From contig OZ241351.1 of the NCBI GenBank assembly GCA_965200355.1, forward strand, positions 1,674,001 through 1,738,000: a stretch of DNA of 64,000 nucleotides, given 5' to 3'. Source of the stretch: Bin18 sp965200355 (GTDB lineage: Bacteria; Desulfobacterota; Binatia; Bin18). A program made the position numbers and the translations under genes. Positions 1 to 8,078 of this stretch are shown piece by piece; position 1 is the stretch's first letter, and each line of letters opens with the position of its first letter. The notes under the pieces are model-generated. The model worked only from the letters and a program-made list of their open reading frames with translations. It had not been told where the DNA came from and did no database searches.

Positions 1-386
1 TGGCCGCCACCCATGCCGAGTTCCTCGGACGAGCACAAGATACCCTGACTCGGTTTCCCACCGACGTGCTTTTCTGTAATCGTCTGCCCCCCGGCAATCG
101 TGACCCCAGCCGCGGCAAAGGCAGATTTCATCCCCTCCCGCACATTGAGCGCGCCACACACGGTCGTAAACTGTTGCGTGCCACACTGAACGGACACAAA
201 GGTGGAGCGGTCGTCCAGCGGCTCGACCGCTACGACTTCGCCGATACGAACCCCATCAAGGGCGCGAACCAGTGTCTCAAGCCCCTCCACCTCAGCCGTG
301 GCCATGGTGAGCCGGTGGGCGATTGTTTGGGGTGAGAGGTCCGAGAGGTCTACATATTGGGCGATCCAGTCAAGAGAGAGGTGCAT
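1..386 (-). CDS. pheT: Phenylalanine-tRNA ligase beta subunit, N-terminal part (runs off window)
   Basis: Reading the minus strand from an ATG at 386 gives MHLSLDWIAQYVDLSDL, then a stretch ending AEVEGLE, then a GVRIGEVVAVEPL segment typical of the EMAP/tRNA-binding domain at the start of bacterial PheT. About 128 of the usual ~800 residues are present; the rest lies beyond base 1. PheT forms the alpha2beta2 phenylalanyl-tRNA synthetase with PheS and carries the editing domain. It starts 13 bp after the pheS stop on the same strand, so the two are an operon. The ribosome site AGGAGT lies just ahead of the ATG. Identity is very likely; no catalytic part is visible. Confidence 0.9.
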   Translation of the reverse strand, partial: MHLSLDWIAQYVDLSDLSPQTIAHRLTMATAEVEGLETLVRALDGVRIGEVVAVEPLDDRSTFVSVQCGTQQFTTVCGALNVREGMKSAFAAAGVTIAGGQTITEKHVGGKPSQGILCSSEELGMGGG

Positions 387-399
387 GGCTGACTCCTGC

Positions 400-1413
400 T
401 CAGACGGCTGCCGGGAATTGCTCGTAGAAGCGCAGATCGCCCGAGTTCAGAAGCCGGATATCTGGGATATTATATTTCATCATGGCGAGGCGGGTGAGAC
501 CTAAGCCAAAGGCAAAACCACTATAGCGGTCCGGCTCAACCTGACCAAATGCAAGAACCCGAGGGTGCACCAGACCGCACGGGAGCAATTCAATCCAGCC
601 GGATTTCTTGCAGGTTGAACAGCCCGTGCCGACGCAGAGCAGGCATTGGATATCCAACTCAAAGCCAGGTTCGACAAAAGGGAAATAGCCTGGACGTAAG
701 CGCACTGTGACCTCTCGGTGAAAGACCGCGGTCAGCACGGTGCGCATAACCGCAATCAGGTTCGCGACCGAAATCTCTCGGTCTACCATCAAGCCTTCGA
801 GTTGGTAGAAGGTATTCTCATGGCTGGGATCAATAGCCTCATTCCGAAAACAACGCCCTGGGAATATGGCCCGAACGGGTGCGCCATAGTCCTCTAAGGC
901 CCGAACCTGATTGGCCGATGTATGCGTTCGGAGCAGCAGGCCATTCTTGAGCCAGTACGTATCCTGCATGTCTCGGGCGGGGTGGTCGCGGGGGATATTC
1001 AGACTCTCAAAATTATAAAAGTCCGTTTCCACGTGGTAGCCATCAAGGATCATAAACCCCAGCGATTGAAAAATTTCTTCGAGTTCCAGTTGGACAAGAG
1101 AAATCGGGTGTAGATGGCCCAGGTGATTGTTGAGACCTGGCAGCGTCATATCAATGCTCGGCGGGCTGAGGGCCGGACTGGTCTGACGTGCCTGTGCGGC
1201 TGCGAGCTGCTGTTCTGCAAAGCGCTTTAATTCATTGAACTGCTGTCCAAAGCGTTTCTTTTCATCCGCTGACATCGCGGAGAAATCAGCGTTTTTCCGC
1301 AGTAGGGTGATTGCGCCTTTCCGTCCGAGATAACGAACGCGAACAGCTTCGATGGCGTGGCTTGTTGTCGCCGCGGTCAGGTCTTCACTCAGCTGAGTAC
1401 GGATTTCCTGCAA
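400..1413 (-). CDS. pheS: Phenylalanine-tRNA ligase alpha subunit
   Basis: PheS charges tRNA-Phe in the cytoplasm together with PheT. The protein has an N-terminal coiled-coil arm, class II motif 2 (GRCFRNE, then HENTFYQLEG) and motif 3 (FGLGLTRLAM). I prefer a TTG start at 1413, giving about 337 residues, the family's normal length: the strand reads AAGGAGGGG, five bases, then TTG CAG GAA. An ATG at 1497 is in frame but would add 28 residues of low-complexity sequence lacking family character. pheT follows 13 bp downstream. Unusually, ihfA is divergent and upstream rather than downstream of pheT. Confidence 0.95.
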   Translation of the reverse strand: MQEIRTQLSEDLTAATTSHAIEAVRVRYLGRKGAITLLRKNADFSAMSADEKKRFGQQFNELKRFAEQQLAAAQARQTSPALSPPSIDMTLPGLNNHLGHLHPISLVQLELEEIFQSLGFMILDGYHVETDFYNFESLNIPRDHPARDMQDTYWLKNGLLLRTHTSANQVRALEDYGAPVRAIFPGRCFRNEAIDPSHENTFYQLEGLMVDREISVANLIAVMRTVLTAVFHREVTVRLRPGYFPFVEPGFELDIQCLLCVGTGCSTCKKSGWIELLPCGLVHPRVLAFGQVEPDRYSGFAFGLGLTRLAMMKYNIPDIRLLNSGDLRFYEQFPAAV

Positions 1414-1510
1414 GGGGTCCCCTCCTTGGCTTGATTTGTCTTTTATCCTAGCGGTGGGGCTTCTTTGCTGAAAGCCCTTCTGCCGAGAAGATGTCAAGGC
1501 GCGTCCAAAC

Positions 1511-1539
1511 TTGACTTCAAGACGAGGCTCTACTATGCT
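1511..1539 (+). promoter_or_regulatory. Probable sigma70 promoter for ihfA-merR
   Basis: TTGACT (1511-1516) and TATGCT (1534-1539) are separated by exactly 17 bp, a near-consensus sigma70 promoter. It lies in the divergent gap between pheS and ihfA and points to ihfA, which would leave a leader of roughly 145 nt. Seen in sequence; activity is inferred. Confidence 0.5.
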
Positions 1540-1691
1540 CGGCGCGTTATTCTTGATAATAAAGTTGTGGTATTACAGCATCTTGTGCTCCTTATCGGCT
1601 GCCTGGAGAACGGCGCATGACAGACGCGACTCGGTTCCTCCCTGTTTGATATCGGCTAAAAAATTCCTCGCCTCCTGCTGATGGAGGACGT

Positions 1692-1988
1692 ATGGTGAGG
1701 CTCTGCATGACAAAAGCAGATATTATCGAGCATATTTACGAGAAGGTTGGCTTCTCGAAAAAAGAAGCGACCGATGTAGTGGAGTCGATCTTCGAAATCA
1801 TCAAAGGCCATCTCGAAAAAGGAGAAAAGGTCAAAATCTCCAGCTTTGGGAATTTCGTCATTCACGAGAAACATCCGCGGAAAGGACGGAATCCGCAGAC
1901 CGGGGAAGAAATTATCATATCCGGCCGGCGGGTGTTGTCGTTCAAACCGAGCCCTGTCTTAAAAAAGGCTATTAACCCACTCCTCTAG
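1692..1988 (+). CDS. ihfA: Integration host factor alpha-type DNA-bending protein
   Basis: A small HU/IHF-family protein that bends DNA as a dimer, acting in nucleoid structure, recombination and sigma54 promoters. The core TKADIIEHIYEKVGFSKKEA and the beta-arm PRKGRNPQTGEE, with the intercalating proline, are clear; the C-terminal extension fits IHF alpha rather than HU. Two starts are possible: ATG 1692 after GGAGG, or ATG 1707, where MTKADII matches the usual family start. The gene lies 13 bp ahead of a MerR-type gene, the neighbour it commonly has in delta-proteobacteria, so the two are probably co-transcribed. No IHF beta gene is in the window. Confidence 0.93.
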   Translation: MVRLCMTKADIIEHIYEKVGFSKKEATDVVESIFEIIKGHLEKGEKVKISSFGNFVIHEKHPRKGRNPQTGEEIIISGRRVLSFKPSPVLKKAINPLL

Positions 1989-2001
1989 GATTGAGATTGT
2001 C

Positions 2002-2400
2002 GTGGGCCAAGTTGAACTTTCGAATAAGCTCTATTTCCGCATTGGTGAAGTCGCCAAAATTGTTGGGGTGAAGCCCTATGTGTTGCGGTATTGGGAGACC
2101 GAGTTCCCCATTCTCAAGCCTGGGAAAACCCCCTCGCGCCATCGATTATACCGCCGGCGCGATGTCGAAATCCTCCTGGACATCAAGCGTCTCTTATATG
2201 AAGAAGGATTCACGATTGCCGGAGCCAAAAAACGGCTCAAAGAGGGTCAGAGATTATCGGATGAGGCCCCTCCTCTTTCTCAGACTGCCGCAGAAGCGCC
2301 CCTTCCCATTCAACCGGATCAACAGCAACGAAAAATCCTGATAGCCATCCATAGGGATATTCTCTCCCTCCACAAGTTCTTGAGTGATGAAACTCGCTAG
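2002..2400 (+). CDS. MerR-family transcriptional regulator
   Basis: The N-terminal winged helix-turn-helix (RIGEVAKIVGVKPYVLRYWE, then SRHRLYRRRDVEILLDIKRLLYEEG) is a textbook MerR DNA-binding domain. After about residue 80 there is only a short proline/glutamine-rich linker and a helix, with no cysteine cluster, so this is not a metal sensor. It uses a GTG start at 2002 and sits 13 bp after ihfA. Small MerR proteins of this type frequently accompany ihfA; their target is not established, and nothing here tells what it regulates. Confidence 0.9.
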   Translation: MGQVELSNKLYFRIGEVAKIVGVKPYVLRYWETEFPILKPGKTPSRHRLYRRRDVEILLDIKRLLYEEGFTIAGAKKRLKEGQRLSDEAPPLSQTAAEAPLPIQPDQQQRKILIAIHRDILSLHKFLSDETR

Positions 2401-2477
2401 GTACAAGATGTTGTGGACCGCAGGTTGCCCTTTCGCTCCTCCTGAAACACATATATCGAGGAATAAAAAATCCTTTA

Positions 2478-2507
2478 TTGACAATATCTTACACATGATG
2501 TTAGCAT
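2478..2507 (+). promoter_or_regulatory. Probable promoter for the D-Ala-D-Ala carboxypeptidase
   Basis: A perfect TTGACA (2478-2483) is followed 17-18 bp later by TTAGCA/TAGCAT in a locally AT-rich stretch, about 85 bp ahead of the ATG at 2592. Seen in sequence; activity inferred. Confidence 0.5.
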
Positions 2508-2591
2508 ATATCATTACAAACTTTTCATGGTCCCCACCGGGCCATGTCCACCTGTCCTATTCGGACGACGCGCAGGGGTGAGGAGGAGCAG

Positions 2592-3764
2592 ATGCAATCA
2601 GACACGTGGGCGCGAGGCATTCTTATTTTTACTCTTATCGGCAGTTTCCTGATCGGAACTCTCCAGACAGCAGGCGCAGCCAATGAGAGCGAATACTCCC
2701 CCCAGCCCGAACTGCCGGCCTTCAAACATTTTGAAGCGGCGCTCTTACAAGATGCGCAAACCGGTCAAGTGCTCTTTTCCCACAACAGCCAAAAAATATG
2801 GCCCCAAGCCTCACTCACAAAGATGATGTTAGGGCTGATTGTTTTTGAAGCCATTGAAAAAGGACGGGTCAACCTGGAGACTCCGGTCACTATCAGCCGG
2901 CGGGCGAGTCGAACAAAGGGACGAACGATCTCTCTGCGGGCTGGGAAAGTCTTTCGCCTGGACGAGCTGCTCCAAGCCGTCCTGGTCACCTCTGCAAACG
3001 ATGCGGCTGTTGCCATTGCCGAGCACGTATACGGCTCTGTCGAGCAATGTGTCGAGCAGATGAATGCGCGCGCCCGGCAGTTAGGGATGGAGCAGACGCG
3101 CTACCGCACGGTCAATGGGATGCCGACCAAAACCGACCGGGCACCAGATAAAGCGTCGGCTGATGATGTCGCCCTGCTCACCCGGGCACTGTTGCGCCAC
3201 CAGCACGTTTTAACATGGACTTCCCAGCCTTCTACGCCCTTCGGTCATCGCCGCAATCATTTACCGAATACGAACCGACTAGTTGGGCGCATACATGGGG
3301 TTGATGGACTCAAGACCGGCTTTACGAACAGAGCCCGCTTCAATCTTGTCACCACGGCTCAACGGGGCCCGCTCCGTCTGATCGCCATTGTCTTTGGCGG
3401 GAAAACCAGCCGGGTGCGCTTCCGTGTTGCCGAGGATTTGCTTGAGTGGGGGTTCGACAATTTTACGCGACTGCCGTTGATCGAAGGGGGGTCTCTGTTG
3501 TGGGTTGAGGTTCGGGTTAAGAATGGGAATCTGTCGGCCTTTCAGCCCGTGGCGGCAGCAACAGCGGCGCCCTTAGTCCCCAAAAGCGATGTCGGCGCTG
3601 TGTCCATTGCCCTTCAACTGCCAACCTACGTGACCGCCCCGGTGTTTCGGAACCAAGTCCTTGGCGAGATCGCCGTCCGTCACGGGAAGCAGACTTTGGC
3701 GACCATCCCGGCAGTCAGTCCGGGTGATATCCCCCAAGCTCGCTGGGCACATGTCCCTCAATGA
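2592..3764 (+). CDS. dacA: D-alanyl-D-alanine carboxypeptidase (PBP5/6 type)
   Basis: A serine-type DD-peptidase (peptidase S11) that trims the terminal D-Ala from peptidoglycan stem peptides in the periplasm. All three penicillin-binding motifs are visible: SxxK as SLTK (Ser74, Lys77), SxN as SAN in VTSANDAAVAIAEH, and KTG in GLKTGFT. An N-terminal hydrophobic segment (residues 9-30) ending in AGAA is a signal peptide, and a beta-rich C-terminal domain (PBP5_C) follows to about residue 390. The ATG at 2592 is chosen because GGAGGAG stands directly ahead of it; an upstream ATG at 2544 lacks such a site. No obvious C-terminal amphipathic anchor is seen. Confidence 0.93.
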   Translation: MQSDTWARGILIFTLIGSFLIGTLQTAGAANESEYSPQPELPAFKHFEAALLQDAQTGQVLFSHNSQKIWPQASLTKMMLGLIVFEAIEKGRVNLETPVTISRRASRTKGRTISLRAGKVFRLDELLQAVLVTSANDAAVAIAEHVYGSVEQCVEQMNARARQLGMEQTRYRTVNGMPTKTDRAPDKASADDVALLTRALLRHQHVLTWTSQPSTPFGHRRNHLPNTNRLVGRIHGVDGLKTGFTNRARFNLVTTAQRGPLRLIAIVFGGKTSRVRFRVAEDLLEWGFDNFTRLPLIEGGSLLWVEVRVKNGNLSAFQPVAAATAAPLVPKSDVGAVSIALQLPTYVTAPVFRNQVLGEIAVRHGKQTLATIPAVSPGDIPQARWAHVPQ

Positions 3765-3863
3765 CAGTGCTCGCCCGTGCTTGCATTTCGAGGAAAGATG
3801 CTTAAGTTGCCCCTGCGCGACAATACATATTGGCCACGAGGGGTATGAAAGGAGATCAGTGGT

Positions 3864-5495
3864 ATGGCGAGTAAGGTAGTCCATTTACATGAGGAATCTC
3901 GGAACGGGATTCTCAAAGGTGTAAATATCATAGCAGATGCAACCCAGGTGACCCTCGGTCCCCGAGGGCGCAATGTCCTCCTGGAGAAAAGCTTCGGTGC
4001 TCCGGTTGTCACAAAAGACGGGGTGACCGTTGTCAAAGAAATTGAACTTGAGGATAAATTCGAAAACATGAGTGCCAAGATGATCCGTGAGGTGGCAACG
4101 AAAACGGCGGATGCGGCCGGAGACGGGACCACCACGGCCACCATCTTATCTCGGGCCATCCTGACTGAAGGGTTGCGGCTCCAGGTGGCCGGATTTGACC
4201 CGATGTCACTCAAGCGTGGTATCGATGCCGCGGTCGAAAAAGTCGTCGAAGGGGTACGCGGACAGAGCCGCGAGGTGCAAGGAAAGGAACAAGTCGCTCA
4301 GGTCGGAACGATTGCCGCCAATGGCGATGCCCAAATAGGAGGCAAGCTGGCCGAGGCCATGGAACGAGTCGGCCAGGAGGGCGTGATTACTATTGAAGAG
4401 GGCAAAGGGATCGAGACGGTGCTGGACGTTGTGGAGGGAATGCAGTTTGACCGCGGTTTTCTCTCTCCGTATTTTGTGACCGACCAGGAGCGGATGGTTG
4501 CCGAGATTGAGCAGCCCTATATTCTCCTGCATGAGAAAAAAATCTCGAATATGCAGGAACTCGTCCCTTTGCTGGAGAGAATCGCGCAGAGCGGGCGACC
4601 GTTGGTGATTATTGCCGAAGACGTTGACGGGGAAGCACTGGCGGCCCTGGTCGTGAACAAGATCCGCGGCACCCTGAACTGTGCTGCGGTCAAGGCTCCA
4701 GGGTTTGGTGACCGGCGCAAAGCCATGCTGGAGGATATCGCCGTCCTGACTGGCGGGCAGGTGGTTGCCGAAGAGCTGGGTATGAAGCTCGAACATATTG
4801 ATCTGTCAGACCTCGGAAGCTGTCAGCGCGTCATCATGGATAAGGACAACACCACCATTGTGGATGGGGTGGGCCAGAAAAAAGACATCGCCGGGCGGGC
4901 GGACCAAATCCGTGCCCAGATTGCAGAAACCACCTCAGACTACGACCGGGAAAAGCTCCAGGAGCGCTTGGCCAAGCTTGCCGGCGGAGTGGCAGTGATT
5001 AAGGTCGGAGCCGCCACGGAAGTTGAGATGAAAGAGCGCAAGGCCCGGGTGGACGACGCCCTGCATGCCACCAAGTCGGCGGCGGAAGAAGGCATTGTTC
5101 CCGGCGGCGGAGTGGCGCTGATTCGGGCCCAGTCCACGCTGGACGAACTGGCCTTCAACGATGACCGAGATGCCGGCGTGAAGATCGTGCGCAGGGCGAT
5201 TGAAGAGCCGATTCGACAAATCGTGAGCAATGCCGGCCTGGACGCTCCGGTGGTCGTCAATCAGGTCAAACAAAAGACCGATGCGACGGGGTTTAACGCG
5301 GCTTCGGGCGAGTATGAGAACCTGTTCCAAGCCGGTGTGATTGATTCCACAAAGGTCGTCCGGGTCGCCCTCCAAAATGCGGCCAGCGTGTCGGGTTTGA
5401 TGTTGACCACCGAGGCGGCGGTGGCCGAGAAACCCGAAAAGCCGCAAGCCGGGATGGATGACCACAGCCACGATGACGACTTTGATGACTACTAA
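3864..5495 (+). CDS. groEL: Chaperonin GroEL (solitary copy, no GroES beside it)
   Basis: A 543-residue Hsp60 chaperonin with the family landmarks TLGPRGRNVLLEKSFG, the ATP-site AGDGTTTATILS, an apical domain, and the C-terminal PGGGVALIRA equatorial stretch. It folds proteins in an ATP-driven double ring. AAAGGAG precedes the ATG. Two oddities: no groES is adjacent, and the tail is an Asp/His-rich DDHSHDDDFDDY instead of the usual Gly-Gly-Met repeats. No CIRCE inverted repeat was found in the 99 bp upstream. It may be a secondary paralogue, with the main groESL operon elsewhere. A strong terminator follows. Confidence 0.96.
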   Translation: MASKVVHLHEESRNGILKGVNIIADATQVTLGPRGRNVLLEKSFGAPVVTKDGVTVVKEIELEDKFENMSAKMIREVATKTADAAGDGTTTATILSRAILTEGLRLQVAGFDPMSLKRGIDAAVEKVVEGVRGQSREVQGKEQVAQVGTIAANGDAQIGGKLAEAMERVGQEGVITIEEGKGIETVLDVVEGMQFDRGFLSPYFVTDQERMVAEIEQPYILLHEKKISNMQELVPLLERIAQSGRPLVIIAEDVDGEALAALVVNKIRGTLNCAAVKAPGFGDRRKAMLEDIAVLTGGQVVAEELGMKLEHIDLSDLGSCQRVIMDKDNTTIVDGVGQKKDIAGRADQIRAQIAETTSDYDREKLQERLAKLAGGVAVIKVGAATEVEMKERKARVDDALHATKSAAEEGIVPGGGVALIRAQSTLDELAFNDDRDAGVKIVRRAIEEPIRQIVSNAGLDAPVVVNQVKQKTDATGFNAASGEYENLFQAGVIDSTKVVRVALQNAASVSGLMLTTEAAVAEKPEKPQAGMDDHSHDDDFDDY

Positions 5496-5553
5496 GCTGG
5501 AATGTTGTCGGGGGGAGGCAGCCTCTCCCGCCAGCCGAAAATGCTAATACCAC

Positions 5554-5575
5554 GGGGGCCCACGGCCCCCTTTTT
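5554..5575 (+). terminator. Rho-independent terminator after groEL
   Basis: GGGGGCC (5554-5560), loop CAC, GGCCCCC (5564-5570), then TTTTT and a further T-rich run. It lies 58 bp after the groEL stop and closes that transcription unit. Confidence 0.88.
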
Positions 5576-5592
5576 CCTGTTTTTTTCGCTGG

Positions 5593-5680
5593 CTGCTGAG
5601 AATCCATGCCCAACGGACGTATGATTGATTGCTCCCCACCGGCGAACGTTGAGCAAACGGTTCGTGATATCCACCGCTTT
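5593..5680 (+). repeat. Direct repeat copy 1: displaced 5' end of the acyl-CoA dehydrogenase gene
   Basis: This 88-bp stretch matches 6745-6832 with 5 mismatches (about 94%). It includes a start codon and the first ~20 codons of the dehydrogenase at 6773, reading IDCSPPANVEQTVRDIHRF, after which similarity stops abruptly. It is a gene fragment, not a working gene. Confidence 0.9.
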
Positions 5681-5705
5681 CAAAAAATCCTCATTCAAAC
5701 GTACT

Positions 5706-6513
5706 TCATTCCTGAGTCTCACGCCATTTTGCGAAATCTGCCTTGATCTCGTCTGACCATTCGCTGTCTATTGCGCCTGCTGTGTACACGCCTTCCCGCA
5801 GCCGTTGATGCCCGAACTTGTCTTGGAGGCCGACCTCTTCACCGCGCTCAACCACCTGCTGTGCGAAGTGCGGTGGAATGAAGATAACACCGCCACGTCT
5901 GCCTAAAACGATGTCGCCCGGTAGACACGTCGCCTCCGCAATACGGATGGGGATGTTGATACCGGTCAACGTGACATTTGCAAGAGCTGTCGGGTCCACG
6001 CCGCGCACGAACGTGGCGAAATCAGGCAGTTCATAGATACCGTCCAAATCTCGGATGCCCCCATCTATGACCATACCGGTTCCCGTTTTCGCATAGATGG
6101 CGTTACCGAGGTTATCGCCGACGAAGGTACCCTCTTTCACTTTACCGAAAAGGTCCACGACGATAACATCGTCTTGGACGAGGGTGTCAATCACCCACGA
6201 GTTTTGTCCCCCGACGCATCCATCTTTTTCACCTTGTGCAGAGATGGCGTCGTTGAAATCCGGACGGAGCGGCACGAACGCGCATGTCACCGCTCTACCG
6301 ACCAGAATCCGGTCCGGATGGAGATTCAGCCAATTGCCAGCGAATTGAAATTTATAACTATTTCTGTTGAGGACCCCCCCACGCCTGCTCGAGACTGATC
6401 GCCTCCATTCGGCGAAGAATATCGTCAGGCACGCGCGGACGTCCATCAGGAAACCGGTCGCCTTCCCACAGATGCGTCATTGCAAGGATGCTCTCTTTAT
6501 CAATGAGTTGCAT
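5706..6513 (-). pseudogene. RraA-family protein (HMG/CHA aldolase type), frameshifted near its 5' end
   Basis: The main frame (5706 to about 6400) encodes an RraA/dimethylmenaquinone-methyltransferase-like fold: HPDRILVGRAVTC, a central DLFGKVKEGTFVGDNLG, and the divalent-metal/substrate motif VIDGGIRDLDGI. Members are often 4-hydroxy-4-methyl-2-oxoglutarate aldolases. The natural start lies at ATG 6513 after AGGAGATGACACACC, giving MQLIDKESILAMTHLWEGD and continuing to SLEQAWG. The two parts are out of frame by one base at a seven-base C run (6374-6380); six would restore the family sequence. So the gene is broken, a homopolymer error is present, or slippage is used. It lies between the two 88-bp repeats. 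Confidence 0.82.
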
Positions 6514-6553
6514 GGTGTGTCATCTCCTAAGGTGGACTTGGACATTTCTCCCT

Positions 6554-6573
6554 CAGGCCCTGTGCAGGGCCTG
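6554..6573 (-). repeat. Perfect 9-bp inverted repeat upstream of the RraA-like gene
   Basis: CAGGCCCTG (6554-6562) and CAGGGCCTG (6565-6573) with a 2-nt centre. No T-run follows on either strand, so it looks more like an operator or mRNA hairpin than a terminator. It sits between a 17-codon open frame (6597-6650, minus, after a perfect GGAGG) and the RraA-like start. Confidence 0.5.
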
Positions 6574-6744
6574 CTGAATTCAATGCCGTGTTGAAGTCAT
6601 TTCGGCTTCGCTTTCTCTATAATGTATTCAACGAGCGGCGACTCTTGCATGATTTCCTCCAAAATATATAGATGAAGTGCCCAAGCACCTCTTGTTATGC
6701 CATCACCCATTGCGTTTCCGTTGTCCTCGGACGGGATAGCCTTT

Positions 6745-6832
6745 CTGCTGAGAATCCATTACCAACGGGCGTATGATTGATTTCTCCCCACCGGCGAACG
6801 TTGAGCAAACGGTTCGTGATATCCATCGCTTT
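6745..6832 (+). repeat. Direct repeat copy 2: authentic 5' end of the acyl-CoA dehydrogenase gene
   Basis: This is the partner of 5593-5680. This copy is continuous with the intact dehydrogenase gene; the shared segment starts about 28 bp ahead of the start codon and covers its first 20 codons. Confidence 0.9.
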
Positions 6833-7987
6833 ATTGAAAACGATATCGCCCCCATTGAGCGCAGTCTGGCCGACCACCTGACCAACGAGCACCGCTACCT
6901 CCGTGAAGACGGACGGCTCGCTCCCGAAGTACTCGCCGCCCAACAGACGATTCGGAGACGGTCCGCGGAGCGGGGATTGTATGCCCTGCATATGCCCAAG
7001 GAAGTCGGCGGCGGCGGGTTTCGTCTGACCGATATGTTTTTTGTGCATGAGGCCGTCTATCAACACGGCATCGGGGTCGCCCAGTGGATGTTGTCCTGGA
7101 CAGAGGGTCCGAATCACATGCTGATGTTTCTGACCGAGGAGCAGCAACAGCAATACCTGTTGCCCCTGGTCCGGGGAGAAACAACCGCTGCGTATGCTAT
7201 CACCGAATACCGAGGCGGCTCTGACGTACTCGGTATGGAGACCCGAGCCGAAAAACACGGTGACACCTGGGTTGTGAATGGCACCAAGGCATATATTACC
7301 AATGCGCAGTATGCCGACCTGATATTCGTGTGTGCTTTGCACGACCCGAACAAAGGGGGAGCCGGCGCAACGGCTTTTCTCGTTGACCGCAACAACCCTG
7401 GGCTGACCAGCGGCCGGACGTATCGGACCATTATGGATGACGGTATGACCGGGGAACTCCAGTTCGAGAACTGCCAGCTCTCAGCCGACCAGATGTGGGG
7501 GCAGGAAGGCCAGGGCTTTTACCTCAGCATGGGCATGATTAACTGGATTCGCGTCCGGCGTGGGGGCATGTGTACCGGTCTGGGACAATACCTGCTTGAC
7601 CGCTGCCGCGACTATATCACGAACCGGCGGGCGTTTGGGGGGCGGCTGAGTCGGTTTCAAGCCTTGCAGTGGATGGTGGTCGATTCCTATCTAGACGTCC
7701 AAGCCATGCGGAGCCTGTCGCTCCAAAGCCTGTGGCAGGCCGACCAGGGGAATTTGTGGGCGCTCAAGGTTGATCCCCAGCTCATCAAAACAGTGTGCGC
7801 GCTCAAAGTCTTCTGCGACGAAGCGCTGTATCGTGTGGCCGATAGAGCCGTCCAACTGCACGGGGCGCACGGCCTGATGAAAGAGTCCGGGATCGAAAAG
7901 ATCTTCCGCATTGCGCGGAATCTGCGCATCCCCGGTGGCACGGATGAAATTCAGCGCGTCAACATTGCCAAGGCGCTCGGGTTATAG
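6773..7987 (+). CDS. Acyl-CoA dehydrogenase family protein
   Basis: A 404-residue flavoprotein of the acyl-CoA dehydrogenase superfamily, expected to take hydrogen from the alpha-beta carbons of an acyl-CoA using FAD. It shows the N-terminal helical domain, the FAD-loop AITEYRGGSDVLGMETRAE, and the C-terminal motif RNLRIPGGTDEIQRVNIAK. Where medium-chain enzymes carry the catalytic glutamate in YEGT, this has PGGT, so the base must lie elsewhere or the substrate differs. It heads a plus-strand array of catabolic genes (next gene 91 bp away). A decayed copy of its first 20 codons lies 1.15 kb upstream. Substrate unknown. Confidence 0.9.
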   Translation: MIDFSPPANVEQTVRDIHRFIENDIAPIERSLADHLTNEHRYLREDGRLAPEVLAAQQTIRRRSAERGLYALHMPKEVGGGGFRLTDMFFVHEAVYQHGIGVAQWMLSWTEGPNHMLMFLTEEQQQQYLLPLVRGETTAAYAITEYRGGSDVLGMETRAEKHGDTWVVNGTKAYITNAQYADLIFVCALHDPNKGGAGATAFLVDRNNPGLTSGRTYRTIMDDGMTGELQFENCQLSADQMWGQEGQGFYLSMGMINWIRVRRGGMCTGLGQYLLDRCRDYITNRRAFGGRLSRFQALQWMVVDSYLDVQAMRSLSLQSLWQADQGNLWALKVDPQLIKTVCALKVFCDEALYRVADRAVQLHGAHGLMKESGIEKIFRIARNLRIPGGTDEIQRVNIAKALGL

Positions 7988-8078
7988 CCACCGGCCCTCT
8001 GCCGGCTGCGCTCCCCCTTGCTTCTCTTCCTTGGTCCTCACTTGACCACTCTCCGACTACCCCGGATACTGCGGAGCA

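Noticed and set aside
3765..3863. CIRCE or sigma32 heat-shock site before groEL
   Set aside because: No TTAGCACTC-type inverted repeat and no convincing CTTGAAA/CCCCAT pair could be found.
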